From contig NZ_JABSOD010000008.1 in NCBI RefSeq assembly GCF_013283795.1, positions 49,063-113,062 on the forward strand: a stretch of DNA of 64,000 nt, written 5' to 3'. The position numbers were made by a program, and so were the translations under genes. The stretch comes from Rheinheimera lutimaris (lineage in GTDB: Bacteria; Pseudomonadota; Gammaproteobacteria; Enterobacterales; Alteromonadaceae). Under the pieces are notes generated by a model. The model was not told where the DNA came from. It searched no databases and was given only the letters and a program-made list of their open reading frames with translations. Shown in pieces: positions 1-8,040 of this stretch. Every line of letters starts with the position of its first letter. The first letter of the stretch is position 1.

Positions 1-54
1 AGCATATCGATTCCGCTCAACATACATCTGAGTAGCTTTGATGAGAGAAGTGCT

Positions 55-921
55 ATGACAACAGTATATTTAAACGGCGCCTTTGTACCGGCCAGCGAAG
101 CTAAGATATCGCCGATGGACCGCGGCTTTTTATTCGGCGACGGCATTTATGAAGTGATCCCCAGCTACGGCGGTCACTTTGTTGGTTTTGGCCCGCATAT
201 TGAGCGGATGCACAGCGGCCTGGCCCAGCTGTCAATTGACCCCAAACTAAACCAGGCTGACTGGCAGCATATTGCTGATAAACTGCTGGCTGATAACCGT
301 GCAGAGCTGGGCGACAACCTCGGCGTGTACTTTCAGGTAAGCCGTGGCACCGACACCAAACGCGGCCATGCTTTTCCGGCCAATATCAGCCCTACCGTAT
401 TCGGTTTTGCTTTTGCTATACCGCCTGAGCCGATAGCCGACAAAAGCAAAGCCACCAGCTATGCCGTAGTTACCGGTCAGGACTTACGCTGGCAGCGTTG
501 CCATATTAAATCCACCTCGCTGCTTGGCAACGTGCTGCATTACCAGCAAAGCTACAGCCAGGGCGCCCAGGAAATACTGCTGTTTGATAAAGACAACAAC
601 TTAACCGAAGGCGCCGCAGTCAATGTGTTTGTGGTAAAAGACGGCGTTATCGCCACGCCGCCGCTAAGCCATAAGCTGCTACCCGGCATTACCCGGCAAC
701 TGCTGCTGGCCATTTTGGCCAAACACAGCAGCATCAAAGTAGAAGAGCGCGATATCAGCGAAGCCGAAGTGTTGGCCGCCGATGAAATTTGGCTTACCAG
801 CTCCAGCAAAGAAATTGCTCCGGTGCTGTATGTTAATGACAAACCGGTTGGCAACGGCGAAGTTGGCGATGTCTGGCTGGCCGTGCAACAGCTGTTTAGT
901 GCGCATAAGTTCGACTATTAA
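55..921 (+). CDS. dat: D-amino-acid aminotransferase (class IV PLP enzyme)
   Basis: This 288-residue protein is a fold-type IV PLP aminotransferase, most like D-alanine/D-amino-acid transaminases, which move the amino group between D-amino acids and 2-oxo acids in the cytoplasm. The N-terminus carries the family signature PMDRGFLFGDGIYEVIP (residues 20-36). The PLP-binding lysine is in RCHIKSTSLLGNVL, the segment that in Dat enzymes reads close to IKSLNLLGNVL. The phosphate-binding part follows around EGAAVNVFVV. Length is normal for the family. AGAGAAG lies a few bases before the ATG. A branched-chain aminotransferase or 4-amino-4-deoxychorismate lyase is the main alternative; the IKS...LLGN segment favours the D-amino-acid branch. 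Confidence 0.85.
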   Translation: MTTVYLNGAFVPASEAKISPMDRGFLFGDGIYEVIPSYGGHFVGFGPHIERMHSGLAQLSIDPKLNQADWQHIADKLLADNRAELGDNLGVYFQVSRGTDTKRGHAFPANISPTVFGFAFAIPPEPIADKSKATSYAVVTGQDLRWQRCHIKSTSLLGNVLHYQQSYSQGAQEILLFDKDNNLTEGAAVNVFVVKDGVIATPPLSHKLLPGITRQLLLAILAKHSSIKVEERDISEAEVLAADEIWLTSSSKEIAPVLYVNDKPVGNGEVGDVWLAVQQLFSAHKFDY

Positions 922-1058
922 CATTACTCACTCCCGGCGCTGTCACCAGCGGCAGCGCCAATTCCCTCCGCTTTTCCACCCTACATTCATAAATAATTAA
1001 TTTACAAAATTGCATTATTTATATATCTTTTAGCAACGTCATTTCAGCTGAGCCGCAA

Positions 1059-1589
1059 ATGCAATCATCTATGTTCAGGCGAAAGCCGTTGTTGCTACTG
1101 ACAGCAGCACTGAGTTTTCTGGTATTTATTGTTTTCTCACAACAGGTTATGGCAGATATGTTTAGTTGGTTTAAAAAATACGATGTGCATTTATCACCCG
1201 CAGTACAGGGTACTATTACTCTGGATGGTAAGCCTGTTGCAGGTATTGAAGTATCACGCGAACTCACTTACGACGATGACTTTATTGATAAAACAACTAC
1301 TGCTGCGGATGGTAGTTTTATGTTCTCAGCAAAAAGTATTCGCTCCGGCAAACCCGGTAGCCTGGCGGAGATGCGCACGCGCCAGGTGATCAGCGCACGT
1401 TACGACAATAAGCAGTACCTGTTGTGGTATTTAACAACCTCAAGCATTACGCCACAACAAGCCGTAGTGAAAAAGCTTTCTGCACTGCATTGTGACCTTA
1501 GTAATGAAGAACTTGAACACGTATTCCCAAATATAGAAAAACCTGACTTTCCACACAGCACATTTAGCATTTGTCGCTGGACTGACTAA
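1059..1589 (+). CDS. Secreted DUF6795-like protein, possible partner of the following lipase
   Basis: This 176-residue protein begins with a basic stretch and a hydrophobic segment (about residues 8-28) ending in VMA, a plausible signal peptide. After it comes MFSWFKKYDVHLSP and a beta-rich domain, GTITLDGKPVAGIEVSRE, with TAADGSFMFSA further on. This resembles the DUF6795 or carboxypeptidase-regulatory (transthyretin-like) fold. An ATG at 1071 is an alternative start, and neither has a strong ribosome-binding site. It lies 35 bp upstream of the class 3 lipase and in the same direction. The pair looks lower in GC than its neighbours by eye. A secreted partner or immunity protein for the lipase is an inference; no biochemical role is known to me. 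Confidence 0.6.
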   Translation: MQSSMFRRKPLLLLTAALSFLVFIVFSQQVMADMFSWFKKYDVHLSPAVQGTITLDGKPVAGIEVSRELTYDDDFIDKTTTAADGSFMFSAKSIRSGKPGSLAEMRTRQVISARYDNKQYLLWYLTTSSITPQQAVVKKLSALHCDLSNEELEHVFPNIEKPDFPHSTFSICRWTD

Positions 1590-1624
1590 CCGCTTACTAG
1601 CGTATCCGAATAAGGAGATTAATT

Positions 1625-2797
1625 GTGTCTGCACTAACCCCTCGCGTGGCTGCCGAATTGGCAGATATCGTTTATCAGATCGAACGCCCATCTGCTTCTG
1701 GTATTTATCGCTTGAATATGGGCAATTATGAAGCCCGTAACTGCTTTAATTTTGATTTGTCGCAAGGCCCGGTTAAAGGTGTTTCCGGCGGTAGCTTATT
1801 TAGCCTGTTTAACAAAACAACCGGCTTTGCACTGGTGGGTAAAGGTATTAACCAGTTTGCTAAAGATTATGTTGTGACTATACGCGGTACTCATATTAAT
1901 CGGGATTGGCTCACCAACGGCAACATTGGCGTTACCGGCGGCGACAATGGCACTATGGTGCATGCTGGTTTTAACAAGACATTTGGTTCAATGAAGATCG
2001 CACTGGAAAAGATCTTAGCACCACTGTTATCCGGCAATGCCGGCGCAACAGTGCATTGTGTCGGCCACAGCTTAGGAGGTGCATTGGCATCTCTCACCGC
2101 TGATTGGCTAAAAAATAAGTACAAGTGCAATGTAAATTTATATACGTTCGGCGCCCCCCGGGTAGGTATGTATGCTTTTTCGAAGAAGCATACCGGTACC
2201 TTAAATGCGATTTACCGCTGCACTCATGGCGCGGATCCTGTACCAATGATCCCATTGTGGCCTTTTATTCATGCACCCTATGAAGGCACTGAATACCGTT
2301 TGGACTCTGGTTCTGGCATCAGTGTTGAAGCGCACGGTATGGCTGAAAATAAATCACCGGGTTATCTGAATACTGCTAATACGCGTAGCTGGCAAGCGCT
2401 AAATCAGCGCTCTTCAGCTAATTTGGAGCAGATACGATTAAAGTATGAGAACCGGAATCAAGCATCATTTTCCTCCTACTGGGCGGATAAAATCAGTGGT
2501 GCATTAATTACCTTGCTCAAAGATGCCGGTTACTACACGGCTGTTATGGCACAAGCGGCTATTGGCACCGGGCTGACATTTTATGACATGCTTGCGCGAT
2601 CACTGGAAAGTATTGCCAAAGCATCAGCAAAATTTGCAGAACAAGCAAAAGGCTTGTTAGGCCATATGCTGGCTTTTGCCAGACAAGCAGTAACTACCGT
2701 AACCGAATTGACCTTTAAGTTTATCCGCTGGGTATTTGAAAAAACCGTTGGTGCGCTGTATCGCAGTGCACGTGACGCTATTACCAGCGTGATGTAA
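1625..2797 (+). CDS. Class 3 lipase (alpha/beta hydrolase)
   Basis: This 390-residue protein has the lipase class 3 (fungal lipase-like) core. It contains the oxyanion segment VVTIRGTHINRDWLTN, the nucleophile elbow CVGHSLGGALAS with Ser149, the LYTFGAPRVG strand, and the acidic residue in HGADPVPMIP. It probably hydrolyses acylglycerols or phospholipids. No signal peptide is visible. The C-terminal 110 residues are helical and hydrophobic (around ISGALITLLKDAGYYTAVMA), which could insert in or bind membranes. The GTG start at 1625 has AAGGAG at 1612-1617. Class 3 lipases with a secreted neighbour include type VI secretion effectors, but no secretion gene is in this window, so a housekeeping or exported lipase remains possible. 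Confidence 0.8.
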   Translation: MSALTPRVAAELADIVYQIERPSASGIYRLNMGNYEARNCFNFDLSQGPVKGVSGGSLFSLFNKTTGFALVGKGINQFAKDYVVTIRGTHINRDWLTNGNIGVTGGDNGTMVHAGFNKTFGSMKIALEKILAPLLSGNAGATVHCVGHSLGGALASLTADWLKNKYKCNVNLYTFGAPRVGMYAFSKKHTGTLNAIYRCTHGADPVPMIPLWPFIHAPYEGTEYRLDSGSGISVEAHGMAENKSPGYLNTANTRSWQALNQRSSANLEQIRLKYENRNQASFSSYWADKISGALITLLKDAGYYTAVMAQAAIGTGLTFYDMLARSLESIAKASAKFAEQAKGLLGHMLAFARQAVTTVTELTFKFIRWVFEKTVGALYRSARDAITSVM

Positions 2798-2804
2798 TAA
2801 AGAT

Positions 2805-2827
2805 GCCCGGCTTTGCCGGGCTTTTTT
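2805..2827 (+). terminator. Rho-independent terminator after the lipase gene
   Basis: A perfect 6-bp stem (GCCCGG at 2805-2810, CCGGGC at 2816-2821) with a 5-nt loop is followed by six T. It lies 8 bp after the lipase stop codon and before the convergent PaiB-family gene. Confidence 0.9.
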
Positions 2828-2832
2828 CCCGC

Positions 2833-3408
2833 TTAATTCTGCATCATCTGCCACACTGTGGCGGGCTGTTCGGTTTGCTGCAAATAGTCGATTACCGCTT
2901 GCTGCTCTGCCGGCGCTTTATTTTGTGACAGCTTAAAGCGGCCGCTTACATTGCTCAGCCTTATCTCTATGCCCGCAATCGCCTTGACCAGCTGTTGCTG
3001 ATAGATCTCAGATTGCAGCATAGCGGGTGCGCTGTGTGCCTCCTGTTTTCTCACCAGCGCCAAAGTTTGTTCGTTATCCAGCACACGAGCTATACCTTTA
3101 AGTTCAACCATGGCGAAGTTCCAGGTTGATACGGCCGGTTGCTTGCTGTAGCAGCTGGCGGCAACAAAAGCATGCGGCCCCTGAATAATAAGGCTCACCT
3201 CTGCCCCATCCAGTTGCTTAAGCTGCGGGTTATTGCGTGCCAGATGGCAGTACGCCTTATCGCCGCTGCTGTGCCAGGCAAATAAAAACGGCAGTGGTGT
3301 ATAGCTTAAGCTGGCATTATTGCTTAGCAGCAGGCCAAAGTAATGCTGTTGTAAAAACCTCTGTAATTGCGCACGGTTTGTTGTGTGATAATACGGTGGT
3401 GGATACAC
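2833..3408 (-). CDS. PaiB-family FMN-binding split-barrel protein
   Basis: This protein of about 191 residues matches the PaiB (FMN-binding negative transcriptional regulator) family: it opens YPPPYYHTTNRAQLQRFLQQ, continues FGLLLSNN and TPLPFLF, and has WNFAMVELKG in the second half. Family members bind flavin; PaiB of Bacillus acts in transcriptional repression and polyamine response. The open frame extends upstream to 3450 inside the GNAT gene, but a GTG at 3408 preceded by AAGGAGG (3414-3420, 5-nt spacer) is clearly the better start. It sits 13 bp after the GNAT gene, in one operon. The PaiA/PaiB pair of Bacillus is likewise an acetyltransferase plus this protein, which supports the pairing. 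Confidence 0.8.
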   Translation of the reverse strand: MYPPPYYHTTNRAQLQRFLQQHYFGLLLSNNASLSYTPLPFLFAWHSSGDKAYCHLARNNPQLKQLDGAEVSLIIQGPHAFVAASCYSKQPAVSTWNFAMVELKGIARVLDNEQTLALVRKQEAHSAPAMLQSEIYQQQLVKAIAGIEIRLSNVSGRFKLSQNKAPAEQQAVIDYLQQTEQPATVWQMMQN

Positions 3409-3421
3409 TGCAGCCTCCTTA

Positions 3422-3820
3422 TCAGCACTGACGCTGAATATGAAAAGCATTATCTATCGCGGTAAAACCCACTGCCGGATAATACTGCATAGCAGACGGA
3501 GCGCTGCGTAATAGCTGCTGCACCTGCGGTCCGGTAGCCTGTTGCACCGCGGTCAGCAGCGCCTTGCCAATGCCCTGTTGCTGGTAAGCTTTATCGACTA
3601 ATAAATCACAGATATACACCACATAAGCTTTATCGTTTAAACAGCGCGCCAACCCGACTAGGTTGCCATCCAATCTGGCGCTGATCAGCAAATTGCTGCT
3701 GGCCAACATAATTGCCATGCGCGCACTGTCGTCCGTTGGCCGGTTAATGCCGGATGCGCGGTACAGCGCCAGCATTTCGTCCAGCTTAAAACTGCTTTCC
3801 TGTTGATACACTATCGTCAT
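3422..3820 (-). CDS. GNAT-family N-acetyltransferase
   Basis: This 132-residue cytoplasmic acetyltransferase has the GNAT acetyl-CoA signature: the strand YICDLLVDKAYQQQGIGKALL, with the pyrophosphate-binding QQQGIGKA loop, then a C-terminal part YYPAVGFTAIDNAFHI. The substrate is unknown. The single small domain and its partner (a PaiB-like gene downstream) suggest a small amine or amino acid. AGGAGG precedes the ATG by 7 nt. It is transcribed divergently from the MocR regulator at 3908, which probably controls it. Confidence 0.8.
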   Translation of the reverse strand: MTIVYQQESSFKLDEMLALYRASGINRPTDDSARMAIMLASSNLLISARLDGNLVGLARCLNDKAYVVYICDLLVDKAYQQQGIGKALLTAVQQATGPQVQQLLRSAPSAMQYYPAVGFTAIDNAFHIQRQC

Positions 3821-3860
3821 TGCCTGGCCTCCTGTTGTGTTGCCGTTAGCATAGCGGCTA

Positions 3861-3886
3861 AACTGGTATCATAAAAAGTACCGGTT
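3861..3886. promoter_or_regulatory. Inverted repeat in the GNAT/MocR divergent promoter region
   Basis: AACTGGTA (3861-3868) and TACCGGTT (3879-3886) form an 8-bp inverted repeat with one mismatch and a 10-bp spacer, between the two divergent starts (3820 and 3908). Sites with CTGGT half-elements are usual for MocR/PdxR regulators. The assignment is inferred from position. Confidence 0.4.
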
Positions 3887-3907
3887 TTAACAAATAAGGA
3901 GATCCAG

Positions 3908-5353
3908 TTGCGCTTAGTGACTGATGGCTTGCAACTTAGTGGCACAGGCAGTTTGCGCCAGCAGCTGTATTTGCTGTTACAACAGCAACTATTAACGGCG
4001 GTCTGGCCCAGCGGTGCTTTGTTACCATCCAGCCGGATGCTGGCCAGCGATTTAAACCTTAGCCGCAATACCGTCAATCAGGTACTGCAGCAGTTGGTCG
4101 CCGAAGGCTACATTGAAGGCCTGCCCGGCAAGGGTTACCGGGTAGCCGCCTTACCCGAGCAGCATTTTCAACCTGCAGCTGCCAGCGCCAGCCGCTTACC
4201 TGAGCTGGCTACGCAACAGTATGGCCTGGCCAATAAAACCGGGGCGGTAAATGGCTTATTGCAACCCGGCGTGTCTGCACTGCAGCAGTTTCCTTATGCG
4301 ATTTGGCAGCGCATGTTGCAACGCCATTGTCAGCGGGCGGCGCTGGGCGGTTTTGCTGATCCACAGGGTTATTTGCCGCTACGCCAGGCGCTGGTGCAGT
4401 ACCTGCGCCAGGCACGGCAGGTGGTGTGTGATGAGCAAAGCATTCTGATCACTGCCGGTGCCCAGCAGGCGCTGTTTATTGCAGCTAAGTTAGTCGCCCG
4501 CTGCGGTGAACAGGTACTGATGGAGAGTCCGGGCTACCCGCGCTTAAAACAGGCATTGCAGCTGTGCGAACTGCAAGTGCAGCATCTGGATGCCGGCGGT
4601 GCTGATGGCCTGGATATCAGCGCACTGCCCGACAACACAGCAGCAAAAGCGCTGTTTTTAACGCCGGGCCATCAATACCCGCTGGGCGGCATTATGCCAC
4701 TGCCACAGCGAATGGCTGTACTGGACTGGGCACGGCAACAAGGGGTATGGCTGGTAGAAGATGACTATGACAGCGAGTTTCAATACCGTCACCGCCCGGT
4801 TGCCAGCTTACAGGGTTTGGCTGGCGGCGAGGGCGTATTATTTGCCGGCTCGTTCAGTAAAACGCTGTTTCCGGCGCTGCGCCTCGGTTATCTGGTGGCG
4901 CCGCGGCGGGTAATAGCGCAGGCGGCGGCCATACTACAGGCACTGCATGGCGATGTGGCGTTGTTGCCACAGGCGGCACTGGCCGATTTTATCACTGAGG
5001 GCCATTTTGGCCGGCATTTGCGTAAAATGCGCCGCCACTATCAGCAAAATAAGCAGTTTGCCGTAAAGCTGTTGCAAGAGGAACTGCCACAATGTCGTTT
5101 GCATGCCTTAGATGCCGGGCTGCATTTAGTGCTGGAATTTTCACATGCAGTGGATGAGGTGGCGCTGCAACAGCTATTGGCGCAGCAGCAGTTTAAAGTT
5201 CAGCCGCTAAGCCGTTATTTGTTTGCCGGTGAGCCACGTTATGGCCTGGTGCTGGGTATTGCCAACAGCAGCCAGCCGGAATTAGCTGCTGCGCTGCAAC
5301 AGTTGGCAGTTTTATGCCGGCAGGCTCTGGCACAGGCGGCTTTACCGGCGTAG
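3908..5353 (+). CDS. MocR/PdxR-type transcriptional regulator (GntR HTH + aminotransferase domain)
   Basis: This 481-residue protein has an N-terminal GntR winged helix (GSLRQQLYLLLQQQLLTAVW, then LPSSRMLASDLNLSRNTVNQ) joined to a fold-type I aminotransferase-like domain. The PLP region is visible: ITAGAQQALFIAAKL, the VEDDYDSEF aspartate loop, and the Schiff-base lysine in GSFSKTLFPALRLGY. MocR regulators sense PLP and amino compounds rather than catalyse. The start is a TTG at 3908 with AAGGAG at 3896-3901 (6-nt spacer). It is divergent from the GNAT-PaiB operon, its likely target. The 3' end overlaps the convergent glycosylasparaginase gene by 12 bp. Confidence 0.85.
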   Translation: MRLVTDGLQLSGTGSLRQQLYLLLQQQLLTAVWPSGALLPSSRMLASDLNLSRNTVNQVLQQLVAEGYIEGLPGKGYRVAALPEQHFQPAAASASRLPELATQQYGLANKTGAVNGLLQPGVSALQQFPYAIWQRMLQRHCQRAALGGFADPQGYLPLRQALVQYLRQARQVVCDEQSILITAGAQQALFIAAKLVARCGEQVLMESPGYPRLKQALQLCELQVQHLDAGGADGLDISALPDNTAAKALFLTPGHQYPLGGIMPLPQRMAVLDWARQQGVWLVEDDYDSEFQYRHRPVASLQGLAGGEGVLFAGSFSKTLFPALRLGYLVAPRRVIAQAAAILQALHGDVALLPQAALADFITEGHFGRHLRKMRRHYQQNKQFAVKLLQEELPQCRLHALDAGLHLVLEFSHAVDEVALQQLLAQQQFKVQPLSRYLFAGEPRYGLVLGIANSSQPELAAALQQLAVLCRQALAQAALPA

Positions 5354-6328
5354 CAATGCTGCCGCAGCGTGCAGCTTGCTTTCGCCCTGATGCTGCACAG
5401 CAAAGTTAAACCCAGGTTGCAGGCAGTAGCTGCCATGCTCGCCTTGCTTATTAAGCGCAATAAAACCAATTTGGGTGTCGGCTATATTACCTTTGCGCAG
5501 TTGCAGTTTGTGATAAATACGCTGCACCGCCTGTTCGCACGCCTGTTGTGGGCTGTAGCCCTGCCGCATCAGCTCTACCACCAGAAAAGATCCCGTTACG
5601 CGGATCACTTCTTCGCCATGGCCGGTGGCGGTGGCCGCGCCCACTTCGTTATCGACATAAAGCCCCGCGCCGATAATCGGCGAATCACCGACCCGGCCGT
5701 GCAGTTTAAACGCCATGCCACTGGTGGTGCAGGCACCGGCTAAATTGCCGTGGCTGTCCAGCGCCAACATACCTATGGTGTCATGATTTTCGATATTAAC
5801 GACTGGCCGGTAGTTAGCATCTTTTAACCACTGCCGCCATTCCTGCTGTGATTCTGCGGTGAGTAAGTTTTCGGCGACAAAGCCCTGCGCCAGCGCAAAA
5901 TCGAGCGCGCCCTGGCCAACCAGCATTACATGCGGTGTCTGCTCCATTACCGCCCGCGCTACTGCCACCGGGTGTTTAATCTGCTGCAGCGCCGCCACCG
6001 CGCCGATATTGGCAAATTCATCCATAATGCAGGCGTCCAGCGTGACTTTGCCGTCACGATCCGGCCGGCCGCCATAGCCGACACTGCGCTCGGTCGGGTC
6101 GGCTTCAGTCAGCATTACGCCTTGCTGCACCGCATCGACGGCGCGCTTGCCTTGCTGCAGTAAATTAAACGCCACCTTATTCGCCTGTAAGCCAAAATCC
6201 CAGGTGCTGATCACCACAGGTTTACGTGCCGGCGCAGCCACAGCCGCACACCCCGGCAACAAGGCTGAAGCTGTTGCTCCGGCGCCAAGCATAGCGCTGA
6301 GTTTTAAAAAATACCGGCGCTTAAGCAT
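5342..6328 (-). CDS. N4-(beta-N-acetylglucosaminyl)-L-asparaginase (glycosylasparaginase)
   Basis: This 328-residue Ntn-hydrolase precursor belongs to the asparaginase 2/glycosylasparaginase family, which cleaves the GlcNAc-Asn bond left when N-glycoproteins are degraded. It carries SVGYGGRPDRDGKVTLDACIMD, VGAVA-like and HPVAVARAVME segments. The autocleavage site precedes Thr184 in ENHDTIGMLAL, and GACTTSGMAFKLHGRVGDSP follows. The leader has a twin-arginine motif (RRYFLK, residues 4-9) and a lipobox LLPGC at Cys27, so it is probably exported folded by Tat and possibly lipidated. AAGGAG precedes the ATG. It is last in an operon after cutC and a sugar kinase (8-bp overlap with cutC). An isoaspartyl peptidase is less likely given these motifs. 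Confidence 0.85.
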   Translation of the reverse strand: MLKRRYFLKLSAMLGAGATASALLPGCAAVAAPARKPVVISTWDFGLQANKVAFNLLQQGKRAVDAVQQGVMLTEADPTERSVGYGGRPDRDGKVTLDACIMDEFANIGAVAALQQIKHPVAVARAVMEQTPHVMLVGQGALDFALAQGFVAENLLTAESQQEWRQWLKDANYRPVVNIENHDTIGMLALDSHGNLAGACTTSGMAFKLHGRVGDSPIIGAGLYVDNEVGAATATGHGEEVIRVTGSFLVVELMRQGYSPQQACEQAVQRIYHKLQLRKGNIADTQIGFIALNKQGEHGSYCLQPGFNFAVQHQGESKLHAAAALLRR

Positions 6329-7079
6329 GTGGCTCTCCTTGTTGCGGGTTTGACCCAGCCTGTTCAGTCAGGCAATGTTGTAGTTGCTCCAGCTTAGCGC
6401 TATCGACTTTACCTTCGGTAAGCACCGCCGAATGCACATGCCAGCACAGCTGCGTATTGCCGTGCAGTGTTTGTTGCAGCTGTGGCAAATTAGCCAGCGT
6501 AACCCCGCCGCCGGCCACCAGCACCAGGCGCCCGGCAATATACTGCTGTAGCGTCGCTAACTGGCGTACACCCTGCGTTATGCTTTGCTGTTGCTGCCAG
6601 GGTGTGCCGTTGCTGAGTAGCCGCTGTACGCCTAATGCCAACAGTTGCTCTACCGTTTCTGCCGGACTGGCGCAGGCGTCAAAAGCGCGGTGAAAAGTGC
6701 AAGTCAGGCCCAGTTGGCGGCACTGTCGCAGCAACTGAGTTAAAAATGGCAGATCCGGCTGCGCATCTGTTGTTAATGCACCTACCACTATGCCATCAGC
6801 GCCCATTTCTGCTGCTTGCAGTAACTGCACTTGTATTTGCTGCTGCTCTGTAACCGAATAGACAAAATTACCAGCTCTGGGCCTGAGCATAACCCGCAGC
6901 TGCGTATGCGAATTACAGGCCGCACGCGCCTGACGCAGAGCGTCCGCACTGACAGATAAGCCCTGCTGCGCCATTTGACTGCACAGCTCAATGCTGTCAA
7001 TACCGGCGGCGCAAACCGTGCGGATATTCTGCGTCAGGTAACGGCTGTCGCTATCAAGACAAACTTCAATTTGCGCCAT
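6321..7079 (-). CDS. cutC: CutC-family TIM-barrel protein
   Basis: This protein of about 252 residues is a CutC homologue. It shows the N-terminal IEVCLDS, IELCSQMAQQGLSVS, VMLRPRAGNFVYS, GADGIVVGAL, TFHRAFDAC and LVAGGGV segments that line the barrel. CutC has been linked to copper tolerance, but its enzymatic role is unsettled, and it often sits beside glycan-catabolic genes as here. The open frame begins at 7124, but the ATG at 7079, giving MAQIEVCLDS, has AGGAGG (7089-7094) and matches family N-termini. It overlaps the kinase stop by 14 bp and the glycosylasparaginase start by 8 bp, so the three genes are translationally linked. Confidence 0.85.
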   Translation of the reverse strand: MAQIEVCLDSDSRYLTQNIRTVCAAGIDSIELCSQMAQQGLSVSADALRQARAACNSHTQLRVMLRPRAGNFVYSVTEQQQIQVQLLQAAEMGADGIVVGALTTDAQPDLPFLTQLLRQCRQLGLTCTFHRAFDACASPAETVEQLLALGVQRLLSNGTPWQQQQSITQGVRQLATLQQYIAGRLVLVAGGGVTLANLPQLQQTLHGNTQLCWHVHSAVLTEGKVDSAKLEQLQHCLTEQAGSNPQQGEPHA

Positions 7080-7971
7080 ACGGCTTAGCCTCCTGCGCTG
7101 CAACGGCCAGATGGCGGCGGGCATAATAAATAGCCCCTACCGTTGCTGGGGCCAGCGGCGCACTAAAGCGGCTGCGCTGCACCGGCGGCAAATAAGTTAG
7201 CAAGCGCTGGCCGACGCCACCTAGCAGGCAACAACGACCTGGCGGTAGCTGCTGGTTAAGCGTTGTTATAAAATCGAATGCCTGTTGCAGCATATTTAGC
7301 GCAACGTTATCGCCGTTGTCTGCCGCCTGAAACACCAGCGGCGCCAGCTCAGCATAGTGCTGCGGTGTAGCTTGCAGCAGTTGCTCTGCTATTTGTGCCG
7401 CACCACCATTAAAATGTTGCTGCAGTAAGGCAGTCAGCTTGGTTTTTGGTGCCAGTTCATCCAGTGCCAGCAATACTGCCTGTACCGCCTGTAAACCCAA
7501 ACCGGAACCACTGCACACCGCATTAATGGGAAAGCCGTAGCCACCAAGCAGCGTCTCGCCCTGCTCCGTCAGCCCGATCGCACTAAAGCCGGTACCAAGG
7601 ATAATGACACTGCCTGGCTCGCCACTGTGAGCTCCGTAGCAGGCGGCGTGTAAATCGGTGGTAACGTGCCAGCTGGCAAAAGGGTGCTGCCACTGCAGCG
7701 CCTTAGCTTTTAAGCCAACCAGATGGGCACCGGCAAAACCGGCCCCCACATGCAAGCGCGTGTATGCACGGTTATCCAGCCCGGCCTGCAGCAAAGCGGC
7801 ATTTAGCGCCTGCCAAACATTGGCTTCAACCTGTGCCCAGCCCAGTCCCAGGTTTGCGGCGCCGGCGTGGCCTTCGCCGAGCAGATTGCGGCTTTCATCT
7901 TCCAGCCGCACCCGGCAATGGCTGCCGCCGGCATCGATACCGGCAAACAGTGCAGAGCTTAGAGTTAACAT
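7066..7971 (-). CDS. BadF/BadG-family sugar kinase, probable N-acetylglucosamine or glucosamine kinase
   Basis: This 301-residue protein has the ASKHA kinase fold of the BadF/BadG/BcrA/BcrD-NagK group. Visible motifs are the phosphate-1 loop GIDAGGSHCRVRL (residues 11-23), VTTDLHAA, the adenosine-region VIILGTGFSAIGL, and GGYGFPI followed by a GSGLGLQA helix start. Members phosphorylate GlcNAc or GlcN in the cytoplasm. In an operon with cutC and glycosylasparaginase, GlcNAc released from GlcNAc-Asn is the natural substrate to propose. The start at 7971 has AAAGG at 7983-7987, which lies within a small hairpin (see the structure at 7983-8018). The kinase at 28063 is a distant paralogue. Confidence 0.75.
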   Translation of the reverse strand: MLTLSSALFAGIDAGGSHCRVRLEDESRNLLGEGHAGAANLGLGWAQVEANVWQALNAALLQAGLDNRAYTRLHVGAGFAGAHLVGLKAKALQWQHPFASWHVTTDLHAACYGAHSGEPGSVIILGTGFSAIGLTEQGETLLGGYGFPINAVCSGSGLGLQAVQAVLLALDELAPKTKLTALLQQHFNGGAAQIAEQLLQATPQHYAELAPLVFQAADNGDNVALNMLQQAFDFITTLNQQLPPGRCCLLGGVGQRLLTYLPPVQRSRFSAPLAPATVGAIYYARRHLAVAAQEAKPYGAN

Positions 7972-7982
7972 CGATCAGATTA

Positions 7983-8018
7983 CCTTTATGATAAAGGCGC
8001 AGACTTAGCTGCGCCTTT
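7983..8018 (-). terminator. Terminator-like hairpin overlapping a ribosome-binding-site hairpin
   Basis: On the minus strand a 10-bp perfect stem (arms 8009-8018 and 7993-8002, 6-nt loop) lies 23 bp after the discoidin-repeat lipoprotein stop and ends in TTT. A second hairpin, CCTTTAT-C-ATAAAGG (7983-7997), shares its first bases with the 3' arm of the first, and its 3' arm contains the kinase Shine-Dalgarno. The two cannot form together. Confidence 0.55.
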
Positions 8019-8040
8019 TATATAACAACAATGTTTTAGC

